A stretch of 64,000 bases of DNA, from the NCBI GenBank assembly GCA_963735445.1, contig CAVTLC010000015.1, forward strand, positions 186,001-250,000. Direction: 5' to 3'. The position numbers and the translations under genes are program-made. This DNA comes from AP-15 sp963735445. GTDB taxonomy: Bacteria; Pseudomonadota; Alphaproteobacteria; ATCC43930; CGMCC-115725. How positions within the stretch are numbered: position 1 is the first letter of the stretch; the number at the start of each line of letters is the position of its first letter. Of this stretch, positions 46,913 to 56,703 are shown in pieces. A model generated the notes under the pieces. It saw only the letters and a list, made by a program, of their open reading frames with translations, was not told the DNA's origin and did no database searches.

Positions 46913-47695
46913 ATGCTGAAGGGCAAAGCGGCGATCGTGACCGGGTCGACCAGCGGGATTGGGCTTGGCATCGCGCGCGCGCTTGCGGCCGAAGGTTGCG
47001 CGGTGATGCTGAACGGCTTTGGCGAAGCGGGAGCAATCGAAGCATTACGTGCAAAGCTCGCGAATGAGCATGGCGTTGGCATCGCCTACTCGGCAGCGGA
47101 TATGTCGAAACCCTCCGAAATTCGCGATCTCATCGCCGACAGCGTGGCACATTTTGGCGGCGTCGACATCTTGGTCAACAATGCCGGCATTCAGCATGTC
47201 GATAAGGTCATAAATTTCCCCGAAGATCGCTGGGACGCCATCATTGCAATCAATATGAGCGCGGCCTTTCATACGACCAAGGCAGCTCTACCTCATATGG
47301 TGGCAAAGAAATGGGGACGAATAATTAATGTCGCCTCGGCGCATGGACTGGTCGCGAGTGGGGAAAAGGCCGCCTACGTCACCGCCAAGCACGGGGTCGT
47401 CGGCTTTACCAAAGTGGTCGCGATCGAGACCGCGAACGATGGTATTACCTGCAACGCGATTTGTCCCGGCTGGGTTCTGACACCCCTCGTCCAGCGCCAG
47501 ATCGAGGATCGCGCCGCGGCAGAAGGGATCGCGGTTCAAAGGGCGAAGGACGATCTGCTCCGCGAAAAACAGCCGATGCTCGAATTTTCCACCCCCGAGC
47601 AGATCGGGTCGCTCGCCGTCTTCTTGTGCACTGAGTCAGCAAAGACCATCACGGGCGCTGCGCTGTCGATCGATGGCGGCTGGGTTGCGCAATAA
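46913..47695 (+). CDS. bdhA: 3-hydroxybutyrate dehydrogenase (SDR)
   Basis: 260 residues. Oxidises D-3-hydroxybutyrate to acetoacetate with NAD. Classical SDR: TGSTSGIG at 10-17, VNNAGIQHV, Ser142, Tyr155 and Lys159 (YVTAK). The pattern VNNAGIQHVDKVINFPEDRW and NAICPGWVLTPLVQRQIEDR is typical of bacterial 3-hydroxybutyrate dehydrogenases. ATG has AGGAG at 7 nt. With the CoA-transferase at 20 kb it would complete use of polyhydroxybutyrate or ketone bodies. Confidence 0.93.
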   Translation: MLKGKAAIVTGSTSGIGLGIARALAAEGCAVMLNGFGEAGAIEALRAKLANEHGVGIAYSAADMSKPSEIRDLIADSVAHFGGVDILVNNAGIQHVDKVINFPEDRWDAIIAINMSAAFHTTKAALPHMVAKKWGRIINVASAHGLVASGEKAAYVTAKHGVVGFTKVVAIETANDGITCNAICPGWVLTPLVQRQIEDRAAAEGIAVQRAKDDLLREKQPMLEFSTPEQIGSLAVFLCTESAKTITGAALSIDGGWVAQ

Positions 47696-47788
47696 GTGAA
47701 ATCGCCGGTTCACCCGCCCGACCCGTCGGCGCTTGAAGCGGCTGCAAAGTGAGCGGCCCCCAAATTTTCTCCAACTGAGATCCCTTAG

Positions 47789-49204
47789 ATGCTCGATCAG
47801 AAGCATGCCGTGTTCCGCGGACGCCTTGTAATCGTTGGTTTTGGCAGTATTGGACAAGGTGTCCTGCCGCTTTTGCTGCGCCATATCGAAATCGACCGGG
47901 CGCGGATGACGATCATCACTGCCGAGCCGCGGGGGCGCGCTATAGCGGCCGAGTACGGCATCGCGTTCGAGGAGGCTGCGTTAACGCGCGAGAACTATCG
48001 CGCAAGGCTCAATTCGATGATCGGCCGTGGCGATTTTCTTCTCAATCTTTCCGTTGACGTGTCGAGTACGGCGTTGATCGAGCTGTGCCAAGAAAAGGGT
48101 GCGCTTTATCTGGATACATGCATCGAGCCATGGCCCGGCGGGTATACCGATCCAAATCTGCCGCCTTCCGCCCGATCAAATTATGCGTTGCGGGAGAGCG
48201 CATTGGCGCTCCGAAAGCGCTTCCCGAGCGGTCCCACGGCTGTCCTGACGCACGGGGCAAACCCCGGTCTTGTGTCGCACTTTGTCAAGCAGGCGCTGAT
48301 CGATCTTGCGCGTGATGTGGGAATGCAACTGCCCATGCCGCGAACCCAAGATGATTGGGCCCAGCTCGCGCGGCAGCTCAGTATCAAAGCCATCCATATC
48401 GCTGAGCGCGATACCCAGGTCGGGAATGCACCGAAGGAGCCGGGCGAGTTTGTGAACACCTGGTCGATTGACGGCTTCGTCAGTGAGGGGTCGCAACCGG
48501 CGGAGCTCGGCTGGGGTACACATGAGCGACATTTTCCGGAGGACGGCCGCCGCCATGATTTTGGAAGCGGTGCCGCGATATATTTGCTGCGCCCGGGGGC
48601 GGCGACACGGGTGCGGAGTTGGACGCCGCTCGAGGGACCGTACCACGGATTTCTGATCACCCATGGCGAATCAATCTCAATCGCGGATTTTCTGACCGTC
48701 AAGGAAGGCGGTGAAGTGCGTTATCGGCCAACTTGCCACTATGCCTATCACCCCTGCGACGACGCAGTGCTGAGCCTGCACGAATTTGCGGGCAAAAACT
48801 GGCACCTGCAGCCCCGTAAGCGGCTGATGGTGGACGAGATCAGCAGAGGCATCGACGAGCTTGGCGTCTTGTTGATGGGCGCGCCGAAAGGAGTTTACTG
48901 GTACGGCTCGCGGCTGACGATCGAAGAGGCGCGGCGGGTGGCGCCTCATAACAATGCGACCTCGCTGCAAGTAACAGCCGCCGTTTTGGGCGGCCTCGTC
49001 TGGGCGCTCGAACACCCGCAGGCCGGCATCGTCGAACCCGAAGGGTTGGACTTCGTGCGCGTGCTGGAGGTCGCCCGTCCCTATCTCGGGGAGATTGTCG
49101 GGATGTATGGCGGGTGGACGCCGCTCGACGATCGGGGGCGGCTGTTTCCCGAAGACCTCGATTACCAGGATCCCTGGCAATTCAAAAACATACGCGTCAT
49201 CTAA
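47789..49204 (+). CDS. Homospermidine synthase
   Basis: 471 residues. NAD-dependent transfer of an aminobutyl group to make sym-homospermidine, the major polyamine of many Alphaproteobacteria. Rossmann motif LVIVGFGSIGQGVLPLLLRH, then YLDTCIEPWPGGYTDPNLPP, AVLTHGANPGLVSHFVKQAL, NTWSIDGFVSEGSQPAELGW and NNATSLQVTAAVLGGLVWAL. This is the bacterial HSS type, not the deoxyhypusine-synthase-like plant type. Convergent with purH. Confidence 0.95.
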   Translation: MLDQKHAVFRGRLVIVGFGSIGQGVLPLLLRHIEIDRARMTIITAEPRGRAIAAEYGIAFEEAALTRENYRARLNSMIGRGDFLLNLSVDVSSTALIELCQEKGALYLDTCIEPWPGGYTDPNLPPSARSNYALRESALALRKRFPSGPTAVLTHGANPGLVSHFVKQALIDLARDVGMQLPMPRTQDDWAQLARQLSIKAIHIAERDTQVGNAPKEPGEFVNTWSIDGFVSEGSQPAELGWGTHERHFPEDGRRHDFGSGAAIYLLRPGAATRVRSWTPLEGPYHGFLITHGESISIADFLTVKEGGEVRYRPTCHYAYHPCDDAVLSLHEFAGKNWHLQPRKRLMVDEISRGIDELGVLLMGAPKGVYWYGSRLTIEEARRVAPHNNATSLQVTAAVLGGLVWALEHPQAGIVEPEGLDFVRVLEVARPYLGEIVGMYGGWTPLDDRGRLFPEDLDYQDPWQFKNIRVI

Positions 49205-49225
49205 AAATGCTGGATCGCTTACGAC

Positions 49226-50809
49226 TCAATGGCGGAAACGGCGAATGCCGGTGAACACCATGGCGATGCCTGCGGCGTCCGCGGCGGCGATCACCTCGGC
49301 ATCGCGCATCGATCCGCCAGGCTGAATAACTGCCGTTGCGCCAGCCGCAATCGCAGCCTCTAGGCCATCGGCGAACGGAAAGAACGCATCGGACGCAAGC
49401 ACCGCGCCGCGGGTGGGCGACACTGCGGAGCCGGCTGCGCGGCTGATTTCCGCGGCTTTTTCCGCGGCCAATCGGACGCTGTCCACACGACTCATCTGGC
49501 CGGCGCCAATACCGACCGTCGCGCCGTTGTGCGCGAAGACGATCGCGTTCGATTTGACGTGTTTGACCACCCGATCGGCAAACAACAAATCGGCAGTTTC
49601 GGCATCGGTTGGTGCACGTCGGGTCACCACCCGTAAGCCATCAGCCGCGATGACCGCCCTGTCACGCTCCTGCACCAAGAAGCCGCCCGCAACCGAACGA
49701 AGGGTGAGGCCGGCCGCGGTTGGGTCCGGCAGAGCACCGGTGACGAGCAGCCGCAGCGCGCTCCGGCCGGCGAGCTGAGTCGCGGCCTCAGGATCGATGG
49801 CCGGCGCGATCACGACCTCAACGAAAAGCCGAGCTATCGCCTCAGCAGTGGCGAGATCGAGCGAACGATTTAGCGCGACGACTCCACCAAATGCGCTGAC
49901 CGGGTCGCAGGCCAGCGCCTTGTTCCACGCCTCATGCAAGGACGCGCCGATCGCGACACCACAGGGATTGGCGTGTTTGACGATTGCGACCGCCGGCTGA
50001 TCGAACTCAGCAACCAGCTCGAAAGCTGCGTCCGCATCCGAATAGTTGTTGTAAGACAGCTCCTTACCTTGCAATTGGCGCGCCGTTGCCACGCCGGGCC
50101 GGTTTTCGGCGGTGCTATAGAAGCCAGCCGCCTGATGCGGGTTCTCACCATAGCGCAGGCGCTGCGCCAGATTGCCGGAGGCGACGAACTGTTCGGGTAC
50201 GCTTTGATCCTCTCCATGCGCCATCCAGGCAGCGATCACCCCATCATATGCCGCCGTCATCGCGTAGGCTTTCCGGGCGAGCGCGCGCCTGAATGGCGCT
50301 CCGACCGCGCCATCGCCCGCGGCGAGCTCGGCGAGCACCCGGTCGTAGTCGCCGGGGTCGGTCACCACGGTAACGGCGTCGTGGTTTTTCGCCGCGGCCC
50401 TGATCAGGGCGACCCCGCCGATATCAATATTTTCGATACACTCCTCGCGGGTCGCACCGCCGGCGACAGTATCCGCAAACGGATAGAGGTTGCAGACCAG
50501 CAGGTCGATTGTCTCGATCGACCGGTCGGCCAGCGCAGCCATATGATCCGGCCGGTCGCGGCGCGCCAGCAGCCCGGCGTGGATCGCCGGATGCAGGGTT
50601 TTGACGCGTCCGTCGAGGAACTCCGGCATTCCGGTGACGGCTGCCACTTCGGTCACCGGAACGCCAGCGGCGGCCAGTACCCGAGCCGAGCCGCCGGTCG
50701 AGATTAGCGCAATTCCCCATTCCGAGAGCGCTTTTGCAAATGGCTCAAGCCCGGATTTATCGGCAACCGAGATCAGGGCGCGGCGGACTTTGAAGGGAGA
50801 GGCATTCAT
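49226..50809 (-). CDS. purH: Bifunctional AICAR transformylase/IMP cyclohydrolase PurH
   Basis: Last two steps of IMP synthesis. 527 residues. MGS-like IMP cyclohydrolase domain at the N-terminus (ALISVADKSGLEPFAKALSE, ALISTGGSARVLAAAGVPVT, PEFLDGRVKTLHPAIHAGLL). AICAR transformylase domain from about 195 (RYGENPHQAAGFYS, AIVKHANPCGVAIGASL with the Lys-His pair). C-terminus SDAFFPFADGLEAAIAAGAT, then MVFTGIRRFRH. A normal full-length gene. Confidence 0.98.
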   Translation of the reverse strand: MNASPFKVRRALISVADKSGLEPFAKALSEWGIALISTGGSARVLAAAGVPVTEVAAVTGMPEFLDGRVKTLHPAIHAGLLARRDRPDHMAALADRSIETIDLLVCNLYPFADTVAGGATREECIENIDIGGVALIRAAAKNHDAVTVVTDPGDYDRVLAELAAGDGAVGAPFRRALARKAYAMTAAYDGVIAAWMAHGEDQSVPEQFVASGNLAQRLRYGENPHQAAGFYSTAENRPGVATARQLQGKELSYNNYSDADAAFELVAEFDQPAVAIVKHANPCGVAIGASLHEAWNKALACDPVSAFGGVVALNRSLDLATAEAIARLFVEVVIAPAIDPEAATQLAGRSALRLLVTGALPDPTAAGLTLRSVAGGFLVQERDRAVIAADGLRVVTRRAPTDAETADLLFADRVVKHVKSNAIVFAHNGATVGIGAGQMSRVDSVRLAAEKAAEISRAAGSAVSPTRGAVLASDAFFPFADGLEAAIAAGATAVIQPGGSMRDAEVIAAADAAGIAMVFTGIRRFRH

Positions 50810-50857
50810 TACTGCGTATAAGATCGTCTGGAGATTGTCGGCAAGCGCATCGAAAAC

Positions 50858-51868
50858 TCATCTACCGTAAGCGAGATTCGTCAGCAGCGCCGCTGTGATC
50901 GCGGTCGCCGCCGGGAAGGCCAGTGGGGCCCAGCCATTTTCGGCCGCCCAGCCGCAAGCGATCAGCATCAGATTGGCCGCTATGACGCGGCGGACAACAG
51001 TCGCGTGGTCCAGTCCCCGGATGACGGCCTTTTGATAGAAATGCTGGCGGTGAGCCTCCCACACCCTCTCGCCGCCCGCCAGGCGGCGTCCCAGCGTAAT
51101 CGTCGCGTCGGCGAAGAAGTAAAGCGGCAGGATCATCGCAATCTTCCAGCGGCCTGCGCCGGCAAGCCCGATCAGCAGAAACCCGGTTAGATATCCCAGC
51201 GGTACACTGCCGACATCACCAAGAAAAATCTTGGCGGGCGACCAATTCCACACCAGAAAGCCTAGGGAGGCGCCCAGAACCGCCGCGGAAAGCAGAGCCA
51301 CGCTGAAATCGGCGCCGTTACCCAGCATGGTAAACAACAAGAGGCCGCCGGCAATCGCCGCCGCCTCGCTCCCGGCGATCCCGTCAATGCCATCCATGAA
51401 GTTGTACAGATTCACCCACCACAACCAGATAAATCCAACGGCAACGTAGAAGGCGACTGGCGCCGCCCACTCCCGTGGCAAGTTGGCGGGCTCGGGCAGG
51501 GCGAGGAGCCCGATCGCAACAGCGGCGGCCTGCGCCATTAGTCGGGTTACTGGAGAAAGCCCTTGGACATCGTCGATCCAACAGACGAGGGCGAGCAGCG
51601 CGGCCGAGATAACAACCGCTATGATCGCGGAACTAACTCCGCCCGCAGCCGAAAACCCAAACCAGGCCACCAACACTGTCCCAGTAACGGCGATACCGCC
51701 GCCTCGGGGTGTGGGAACCGCGTGCGAAGAGCGCTCATTGGGGCGGTCGAGAACCTTCCGCCGGCGCAGAACAGGGATCAGGGAACGGGTTGCGACGCCG
51801 CAAATAAGAGCCGTTGCAACAACGACGGCTGCGACTGCGCAAGCCGAATCAAGATAACTGTCCCACAA
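50858..51868 (-). CDS. MraY/WecA-like polyprenyl-phosphate sugar-phosphate transferase
   Basis: 336 residues, about ten membrane helices. Transfers a HexNAc-1-phosphate to undecaprenyl phosphate, the first step of O-antigen or exopolysaccharide synthesis. Family blocks: DRPNERSSHAVPTPRGGGIA, magnesium site WIDDVQGLSP, WWVNLYNFMDGIDGIAG, IFLGDVGSVPLGYL and the C-terminal RVWEAHRQHFYQKAV (His-rich loop). ATG 51868 lies 90 nt inside the end of the heparinase-like gene, and the first helix needs that start. So the two genes either overlap or the heparinase end is shifted. Confidence 0.92.
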   Translation of the reverse strand: MWDSYLDSACAVAAVVVATALICGVATRSLIPVLRRRKVLDRPNERSSHAVPTPRGGGIAVTGTVLVAWFGFSAAGGVSSAIIAVVISAALLALVCWIDDVQGLSPVTRLMAQAAAVAIGLLALPEPANLPREWAAPVAFYVAVGFIWLWWVNLYNFMDGIDGIAGSEAAAIAGGLLLFTMLGNGADFSVALLSAAVLGASLGFLVWNWSPAKIFLGDVGSVPLGYLTGFLLIGLAGAGRWKIAMILPLYFFADATITLGRRLAGGERVWEAHRQHFYQKAVIRGLDHATVVRRVIAANLMLIACGWAAENGWAPLAFPAATAITAALLTNLAYGR

Positions 51869-53562
51869 GCTAATCGAAGCCTATTCTGTGGGGTTCGACG
51901 ACGCATGGCCCAGCGCACAGTCGTACCCCCCGGGGCAGCGCTCCCGCTCAATACAACCTGCTGGGTTTTTCTGGCCTCGCCCGACCCCAGGTAGATGCTC
52001 TCGCCGAGACTCATTTCCGCGCCGGCGGCTCGCAGCCGCCACACGCTGCCGCTGGGCAGGCGCAACAAGGCCACAGCCTCTCCTTCGGCCAGCGACGCTT
52101 CGACCGAGGGATGCAGATGAAATCTCACAGCGAAGGTCGCTCCTGGACGTCCGACGAGACGATCCTCACCGCGCAAATCATCGCCGTCGGCGGCGAGAAA
52201 TAGCTCCCGGGTATAGATCAGGCCGAAGCGCTCCCGGTAACCGTCGTGCGTGCCGGATATCCATTGCTGGCCTTCGTGCTCAGCTCGTTCAGAAGTGACC
52301 GACATCGGTGCGCGATTAAGCACTCCGTCTTCGCGGATTTCGGTCGAGTTGGTATCGGCGACAACAAGCACCGAATGAGCTGCGGTAGCCCGCGGCACCC
52401 TCGCCCAATTGGATCGTGCACCACGATAGGCCCCGCAATTGACGACAATGCGCTCACGATCATGGCTCATTTCAAAAGAGAGCGCGCCCGCGTGAGCGTG
52501 GATGTCGAAACCTGATGGTGGTCGGGTCCCGGCATCGACGACGATCAGGGTCTTATTTGCATGCAACCGCTCGAAACCCGAATCGGGGGCATGGGAGAGC
52601 GCGCGTCCTCTCGTCTCCGATTGGGTCAGGACCAAATCGATCAGTACGCCGTCCTCCTCCACCGAATCATTGAAAAGAGCCAGGCGCCGGTCGCCGTGTC
52701 GAAACAGCCGCAACATTGGCGCCAGCCTTTCGATCGCGTCGGTCAGTGCAGCGGGGGGTTGAAGCTTCGCGGCGCGCAAGACCGTCCTAATATCAATGAG
52801 ATCTTGCAGGACGCGTAGTTGCACCGATGGACTACGCGAGCGATGGCCTCCATCAGGGAGAATTTGCGTCGACATCTCGCGTTCCAGCAGCGACAGAGCC
52901 CTCATAGCCCGCGCCCCGGAACCTCCGAGAGTGACCGCAGCGGCTATCAAGCCTTTGAGCGCCCTCAGCCGGGGTGCCCCCTCCACCTCGCGCAGCGTTG
53001 CTCGATTAAGGTGACGATACTGTTTGGCGATGCTGGCAAGAACCGCGCGCGTCAAAACGGAGTCTTTTCCGCCAGCGATGATTTCGTCGAGATGCGTAAT
53101 CCAGGCAAAAAGACGTGTGCCTACGACATCAGGGCGCCATGCCACCAACAAACGTCGAAAACTCGCTTGCTCGCCCAGCCAATGTTGAACCAGCTTCCCC
53201 ACTTCCTCGCGGGCGGCGGGACCTGCCGCGACGAGATCGGCTATCCAATCAAAACCGTGCCAGGCCGCGTACCAATCTTCGGTCCCTCCGGGCGGAAACC
53301 AGCGCGGTGTAGGGTTGCGCACCAAAATCCCGGAAAGTTCGATCTCGCCCGCGGCGATCGCCAAGCCGCGCTTTGGATCGCTCGGCCAGACCCGGTTAAT
53401 AATCAACTCTGCGCCCGGCGAAGTACGCCGGACCAAGCTTTTGCGGGAAAACATCAGCCGGCCCAGGATATTACGCCGCAACTGGGCTAAGGCTCCCGGA
53501 GCGTCACTACCGCGACGCTCTGTTTGTAAACTTCTCCCTCGATCGCGAGTCGCTCTTCTCAT
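51778..53562 (-). CDS. Heparinase II/III family protein
   Basis: 594 residues. N-terminal (alpha/alpha) barrel (about 80-320, WYAAWHGFDWIADLVAAG, RPDVVGTRLFAWITHL, LPDGGHRSRSPSVQLRVLQD), then a beta-sandwich with the Heparinase_II_III Pfam block (HAHAGALSFEMSHDRERIVV, NCGAYRGARSNW, TAAHSVLVVADTNS). Family members are uronic-acid polysaccharide lyases, but in Alphaproteobacteria this gene is common next to rsmB and purH without a known substrate. No signal peptide. Its last 30 codons overlap the transferase downstream; the family's usual end falls near VRWAMRRRTP. Confidence 0.9.
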   Translation of the reverse strand: MRRATRDRGRSLQTERRGSDAPGALAQLRRNILGRLMFSRKSLVRRTSPGAELIINRVWPSDPKRGLAIAAGEIELSGILVRNPTPRWFPPGGTEDWYAAWHGFDWIADLVAAGPAAREEVGKLVQHWLGEQASFRRLLVAWRPDVVGTRLFAWITHLDEIIAGGKDSVLTRAVLASIAKQYRHLNRATLREVEGAPRLRALKGLIAAAVTLGGSGARAMRALSLLEREMSTQILPDGGHRSRSPSVQLRVLQDLIDIRTVLRAAKLQPPAALTDAIERLAPMLRLFRHGDRRLALFNDSVEEDGVLIDLVLTQSETRGRALSHAPDSGFERLHANKTLIVVDAGTRPPSGFDIHAHAGALSFEMSHDRERIVVNCGAYRGARSNWARVPRATAAHSVLVVADTNSTEIREDGVLNRAPMSVTSERAEHEGQQWISGTHDGYRERFGLIYTRELFLAADGDDLRGEDRLVGRPGATFAVRFHLHPSVEASLAEGEAVALLRLPSGSVWRLRAAGAEMSLGESIYLGSGEARKTQQVVLSGSAAPGGTTVRWAMRRRTPQNRLRLACGTVILIRLAQSQPSLLQRLLFAASQPVP

Positions 53563-53701
53563 CCGTGCTTTGGTTGAGCACGGCGGCCGTCAAACTGCGT
53601 GAAGCCTCGGCAATGAGAGACCTGGTACGGATGCGTGCGCATATCGCTTGGTAGCAAGTAACACCCGACGTCGCAAGCCGCGGACTGCCGCCAAGGGTTA
53701 G

Positions 53702-55003
53702 TCAGCCAGCATTGTTCAACTTGGTAAGTCTAGCACAAAAAAAGCCGTCTAACCCATCGTATTCACCCAGATGGCACGGCAATGTTCGCAGATCGCCCTC
53801 GGCGGTAATCCAGTCCGGATGGCCGCCGATCTCATCTGCGCTAATCTTCTCACGCTCTATCGGCGCCCCTGAGCGCAACAGCGTCTGTATCCGCAGCGGC
53901 CCTTCTTCGGGTTCTAGCGAGCAGGTGCAGTAAACAAGTGTGCCGCCCGGAACCAGCATATCGACCGCTGCTCTAAGCAAATTTTCCTGAACCACTGAGA
54001 GCCGCGCGACATCGTCGGGCAATTTGAGGTGGGGTACATCGGGATGACGACGAATTGCGCCAGTCGTCGTGCAAGGAGCGTCAAGGAGCACGGCCTCCGC
54101 CGGCCGCGTCGGTCGCCACGTCAAGGCATCCGCAGCCACTGCCTCAATCGGCAGACCAAGCCGCTGAAAATTTGCGACGAGGCGGTCCAGGCGGCGACTC
54201 GATCGATCGATCGCAGTCACCCTCGCGCCCGCAGCCGCGAGTTGCGCGCTTTTACCACCGGGAGCCGCACAGAGGTCGACGACCTCGCGCCCAGCAACAT
54301 CACCCAACAGCCGCGCAGGCAACGCGGCCGCTGCGTCCTGGACCCACCACGCACCTTCGGCATAGCCCGGAAGAGAAGTGACGGCACCTCCGGCCTGTCG
54401 TCGCAATGTGCCAGTTGGGAGGAGAATGCCCTGCAGCTTCTCGCACCAAATCTCGGGGTCGCCCCGCAGGGTCAAATCGAGCGGGGCTTCCTTGAGATGC
54501 GCGTTTGCGATCGCACGAGCCGTTTCCGCGCCATACGCCTCGCTCCACGATCGCCAGAGCCAGTCCGGAGTATTGAGCCTCGCGGCGTCTTGATTTTGGG
54601 ACAGCTCGGGACCTTCGACGCTCAGCCGGCGCAGCACGGCATTGACAAGTCCCTTATGGGACAAAAAACCGCGGCCATGTGCCAGATCAACACTCGTTGC
54701 GACCGCAGCGTGTGGCGGCGTGCGAAGAAAGAGGAGTTGCGCAACCCCCAGTCGCAGAATGTCATGGATAGCTGCCGCCCTCGGCGCAAGAGGAGTGCTG
54801 AGGCATAGAGCAATCAGTGCGTCGATCTGACCGAGCCGCCGTAACGCGGTTGCTACCAAGAGACGCGCAAACGCCCGGTCACGGCCTGACAACAGCTGCA
54901 TGGCCGGGTTGTCGTCGATCGCGTCATCAAGCGGCCGCTTCCGGCGCAGGACCGCGCCGAGCAACTCAAGCGCAACGTCGCGCGCAGTGGGCAACTGAGG
55001 CAT
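53702..55003 (-). CDS. rsmB: 16S rRNA (cytosine-967-C5)-methyltransferase RsmB-like
   Basis: 433 residues. NusB-like N-terminal RNA-binding domain (about 1-140), then the Fmu/NOL1 methyltransferase domain: VVDLCAAPGGKSAQLAAAGA (SAM), VTAIDRSSRRLDRL, LLDAPCTTTGAIRRHPD and VYCTCSLEPEEG with the two catalytic cysteines. ATG 55003 chosen over TTG 55006. In the neighbourhood of purH and heparinase-like gene as often in Alphaproteobacteria. Confidence 0.95.
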   Translation of the reverse strand: MPQLPTARDVALELLGAVLRRKRPLDDAIDDNPAMQLLSGRDRAFARLLVATALRRLGQIDALIALCLSTPLAPRAAAIHDILRLGVAQLLFLRTPPHAAVATSVDLAHGRGFLSHKGLVNAVLRRLSVEGPELSQNQDAARLNTPDWLWRSWSEAYGAETARAIANAHLKEAPLDLTLRGDPEIWCEKLQGILLPTGTLRRQAGGAVTSLPGYAEGAWWVQDAAAALPARLLGDVAGREVVDLCAAPGGKSAQLAAAGARVTAIDRSSRRLDRLVANFQRLGLPIEAVAADALTWRPTRPAEAVLLDAPCTTTGAIRRHPDVPHLKLPDDVARLSVVQENLLRAAVDMLVPGGTLVYCTCSLEPEEGPLRIQTLLRSGAPIEREKISADEIGGHPDWITAEGDLRTLPCHLGEYDGLDGFFCARLTKLNNAG

Positions 55004-55165
55004 CAAGGTTCTTCTGGAGATTTGTGAGACACGAGGGCGTCTGCCTTCCCCCGGGAAGCATCAGGACCAACATCCGGCATTTCGACCGGTTCCCTCTGGA
55101 TGTTGTTGGATATGGCTTGCTCCGTTAGAACTTGCTTTAAAATCCCGCCTTGCCACATTTTGCTC

Positions 55166-55336
55166 ATGGACGACTCACTACCTAACCAGCAGTTAGTACG
55201 ACCAACTGCTCCGGTTATCCCCCCAAAGGCGACGCCATCAACGGTCCCCGGACCGCGTGAAATTGGAGGTCCGAAGGGACCGGAACCGACGCGCTATGGT
55301 GACTGGGAAGTCGGCGGTCGCTGCACCGATTTCTAA
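55166..55336 (+). CDS. DUF1674 / SDHAF4-like small protein
   Basis: 56 residues. After a variable proline-rich start the family signature is clear: GPREIGGPKGPEPTRYGDWE followed by VGGRCTDF at the C-terminus. Homologues are succinate dehydrogenase assembly factors (SDHAF4 in mitochondria, DUF1674 in Alphaproteobacteria). ATG 55166 is the start nearest the family length; the frame also opens at 55100. Divergent from rsmB. No sdh genes in the window. Confidence 0.88.
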   Translation: MDDSLPNQQLVRPTAPVIPPKATPSTVPGPREIGGPKGPEPTRYGDWEVGGRCTDF

Positions 55337-55660
55337 CCAGCATTTGGTTCAGATCGCACCATGAGGCGGTACTAACAACCGTGTTAGCCGCATAGGGCGC
55401 GTGAATTGTTGGAAATGGTGATGTTGGTTTCGCCATGACAACATGAGGGCAATTGACCCGTTTGCTTAACGGCTTGCGATCAGCAGGCTTGAGCGTCGCC
55501 TGCCCGGCGTAGCTTAGCCTGAAATAGGACGTCGCCGCTGGGAATCGCTTACAATCTGGTGCAACATTCGGGTTAAGGGGGTGGTAGGCCTCTCCGCCCC
55601 ATGTCGCTTGCATTAACAGTCGCATCCTGATCTACCGAGCCGTAGAGAAGAGATTGTTGG
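55337..55660. other. Intergenic region, nothing recognised
   Basis: 324 nt between the DUF1674 gene and the TauD-like dioxygenase. A minus-strand reading of 136 codons (55215-55625) crosses it, but it overlaps the well-supported DUF1674 gene antisense and shows no family blocks. No tRNA or riboswitch pattern found. Confidence 0.4.
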
Positions 55661-56575
55661 ATGGTCGAACCCTTGTCACAGGGGCGTGCCGCGTCGGGCG
55701 AGCGGGCCTCATCGTCTCAGCACACGACTAAAACGCCGTCAATCGGACCGCGCCTTTCCCCGGCCGGTGGCGTCGTCATCGGCGGCATTGATCTTTCACA
55801 GCCGATCACACAGAACGAGATTGCGCTGATCCTAGACGCGTTTCGCGAGCATCACATTGTTGTTTTTCGTGAGCAAGTGCTGAGCCGCGAGCAGCAGTTT
55901 GCGTTTTGCTCCAATTTTGGCGAAGTCGAACACAGTTCAACGCGCAAATCGCAACACAAGCGGTACGCGGTTGCTCACGTGATCTCCAACCTGGACGAGA
56001 ACGGCAACCCCGTCGACCGGTCATCATCGCCGGTCAGCAATTACAACTGGCATACGGATAAACCTTATTATCCGGCACCACCGATGATGACGACCCTTTA
56101 TGCTGTCGAAACTCCATCGGAGGGAGGCGATACCGAATTCGCCAATACGGGGCTGGCCTTTTCCGCCCTATCCACCGAGATGAAGCGTCAGTTGGCCGAA
56201 CTGCGCGTTGCCTTCTGTTGGGGCGCGCGACGGCCCGAGGGCGACAATCAGATGCTTGCGGTCTCTGATAAGCAGGAATTTGTCGATCACCCGCTTGTCC
56301 GAACCCACCCCGAAACCGGCATCAAAGCGCTCTATCTCGGTAATCACGCGTCGCACATACCGGGGTGGCCACTTCCCGAGGGGAGAGCATTGCTGGATCA
56401 ACTCTTGGCGCATGCGACGCAACGCCAGTTCGTTTACACCCACCGCTGGCGGGTCGGCGACCTCGTCATGTGGGATAATCGCTGCCTGCTCCACCGAGTT
56501 GTCGCCAATTTCCGGATGGATAAGGAGCGCCGTGTTCTGCACCGCACGGTGGTGCGAGGGACGGTACCGGTCTGA
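55661..56575 (+). CDS. TauD/TfdA-family Fe(II)/2-oxoglutarate dioxygenase
   Basis: 304 residues. Iron ligands His131 and Asp133 in YNWHTDKPYYPAPP, the distal His in LVMWDNRCLLHRVV and the 2-oxoglutarate-binding Arg in RVLHRTVVRG. TauD blocks: GGVVIGGIDLSQPIT, EHHIVVFREQVLSREQQFAF, TLYAVETPSEGGDTEFANT. Substrates in the family include taurine, alkylsulfonates and 2,4-D; none is suggested by the neighbours. The N-terminal 30 residues are low-complexity. ATG 55661 follows a weak site. Confidence 0.92.
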   Translation: MVEPLSQGRAASGERASSSQHTTKTPSIGPRLSPAGGVVIGGIDLSQPITQNEIALILDAFREHHIVVFREQVLSREQQFAFCSNFGEVEHSSTRKSQHKRYAVAHVISNLDENGNPVDRSSSPVSNYNWHTDKPYYPAPPMMTTLYAVETPSEGGDTEFANTGLAFSALSTEMKRQLAELRVAFCWGARRPEGDNQMLAVSDKQEFVDHPLVRTHPETGIKALYLGNHASHIPGWPLPEGRALLDQLLAHATQRQFVYTHRWRVGDLVMWDNRCLLHRVVANFRMDKERRVLHRTVVRGTVPV

Positions 56576-56703
56576 CATTCGCCCCTTCGGTGGACTTGTA
56601 GAGTTTCCGCCATCTTGATGCACCAAAACGATTGCTGATCCGTTAGCCGAGCGGGCATTCCTGGGAGTGGATAAAGCTTGATGGAGGGCGTCGGGGAAGA
56701 CGC

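Noticed and set aside
55215..55625. Minus-strand open frame of 136 codons
   Set aside because: Antisense to the DUF1674 signature and without recognisable blocks; kept only as a note in the intergenic entry.
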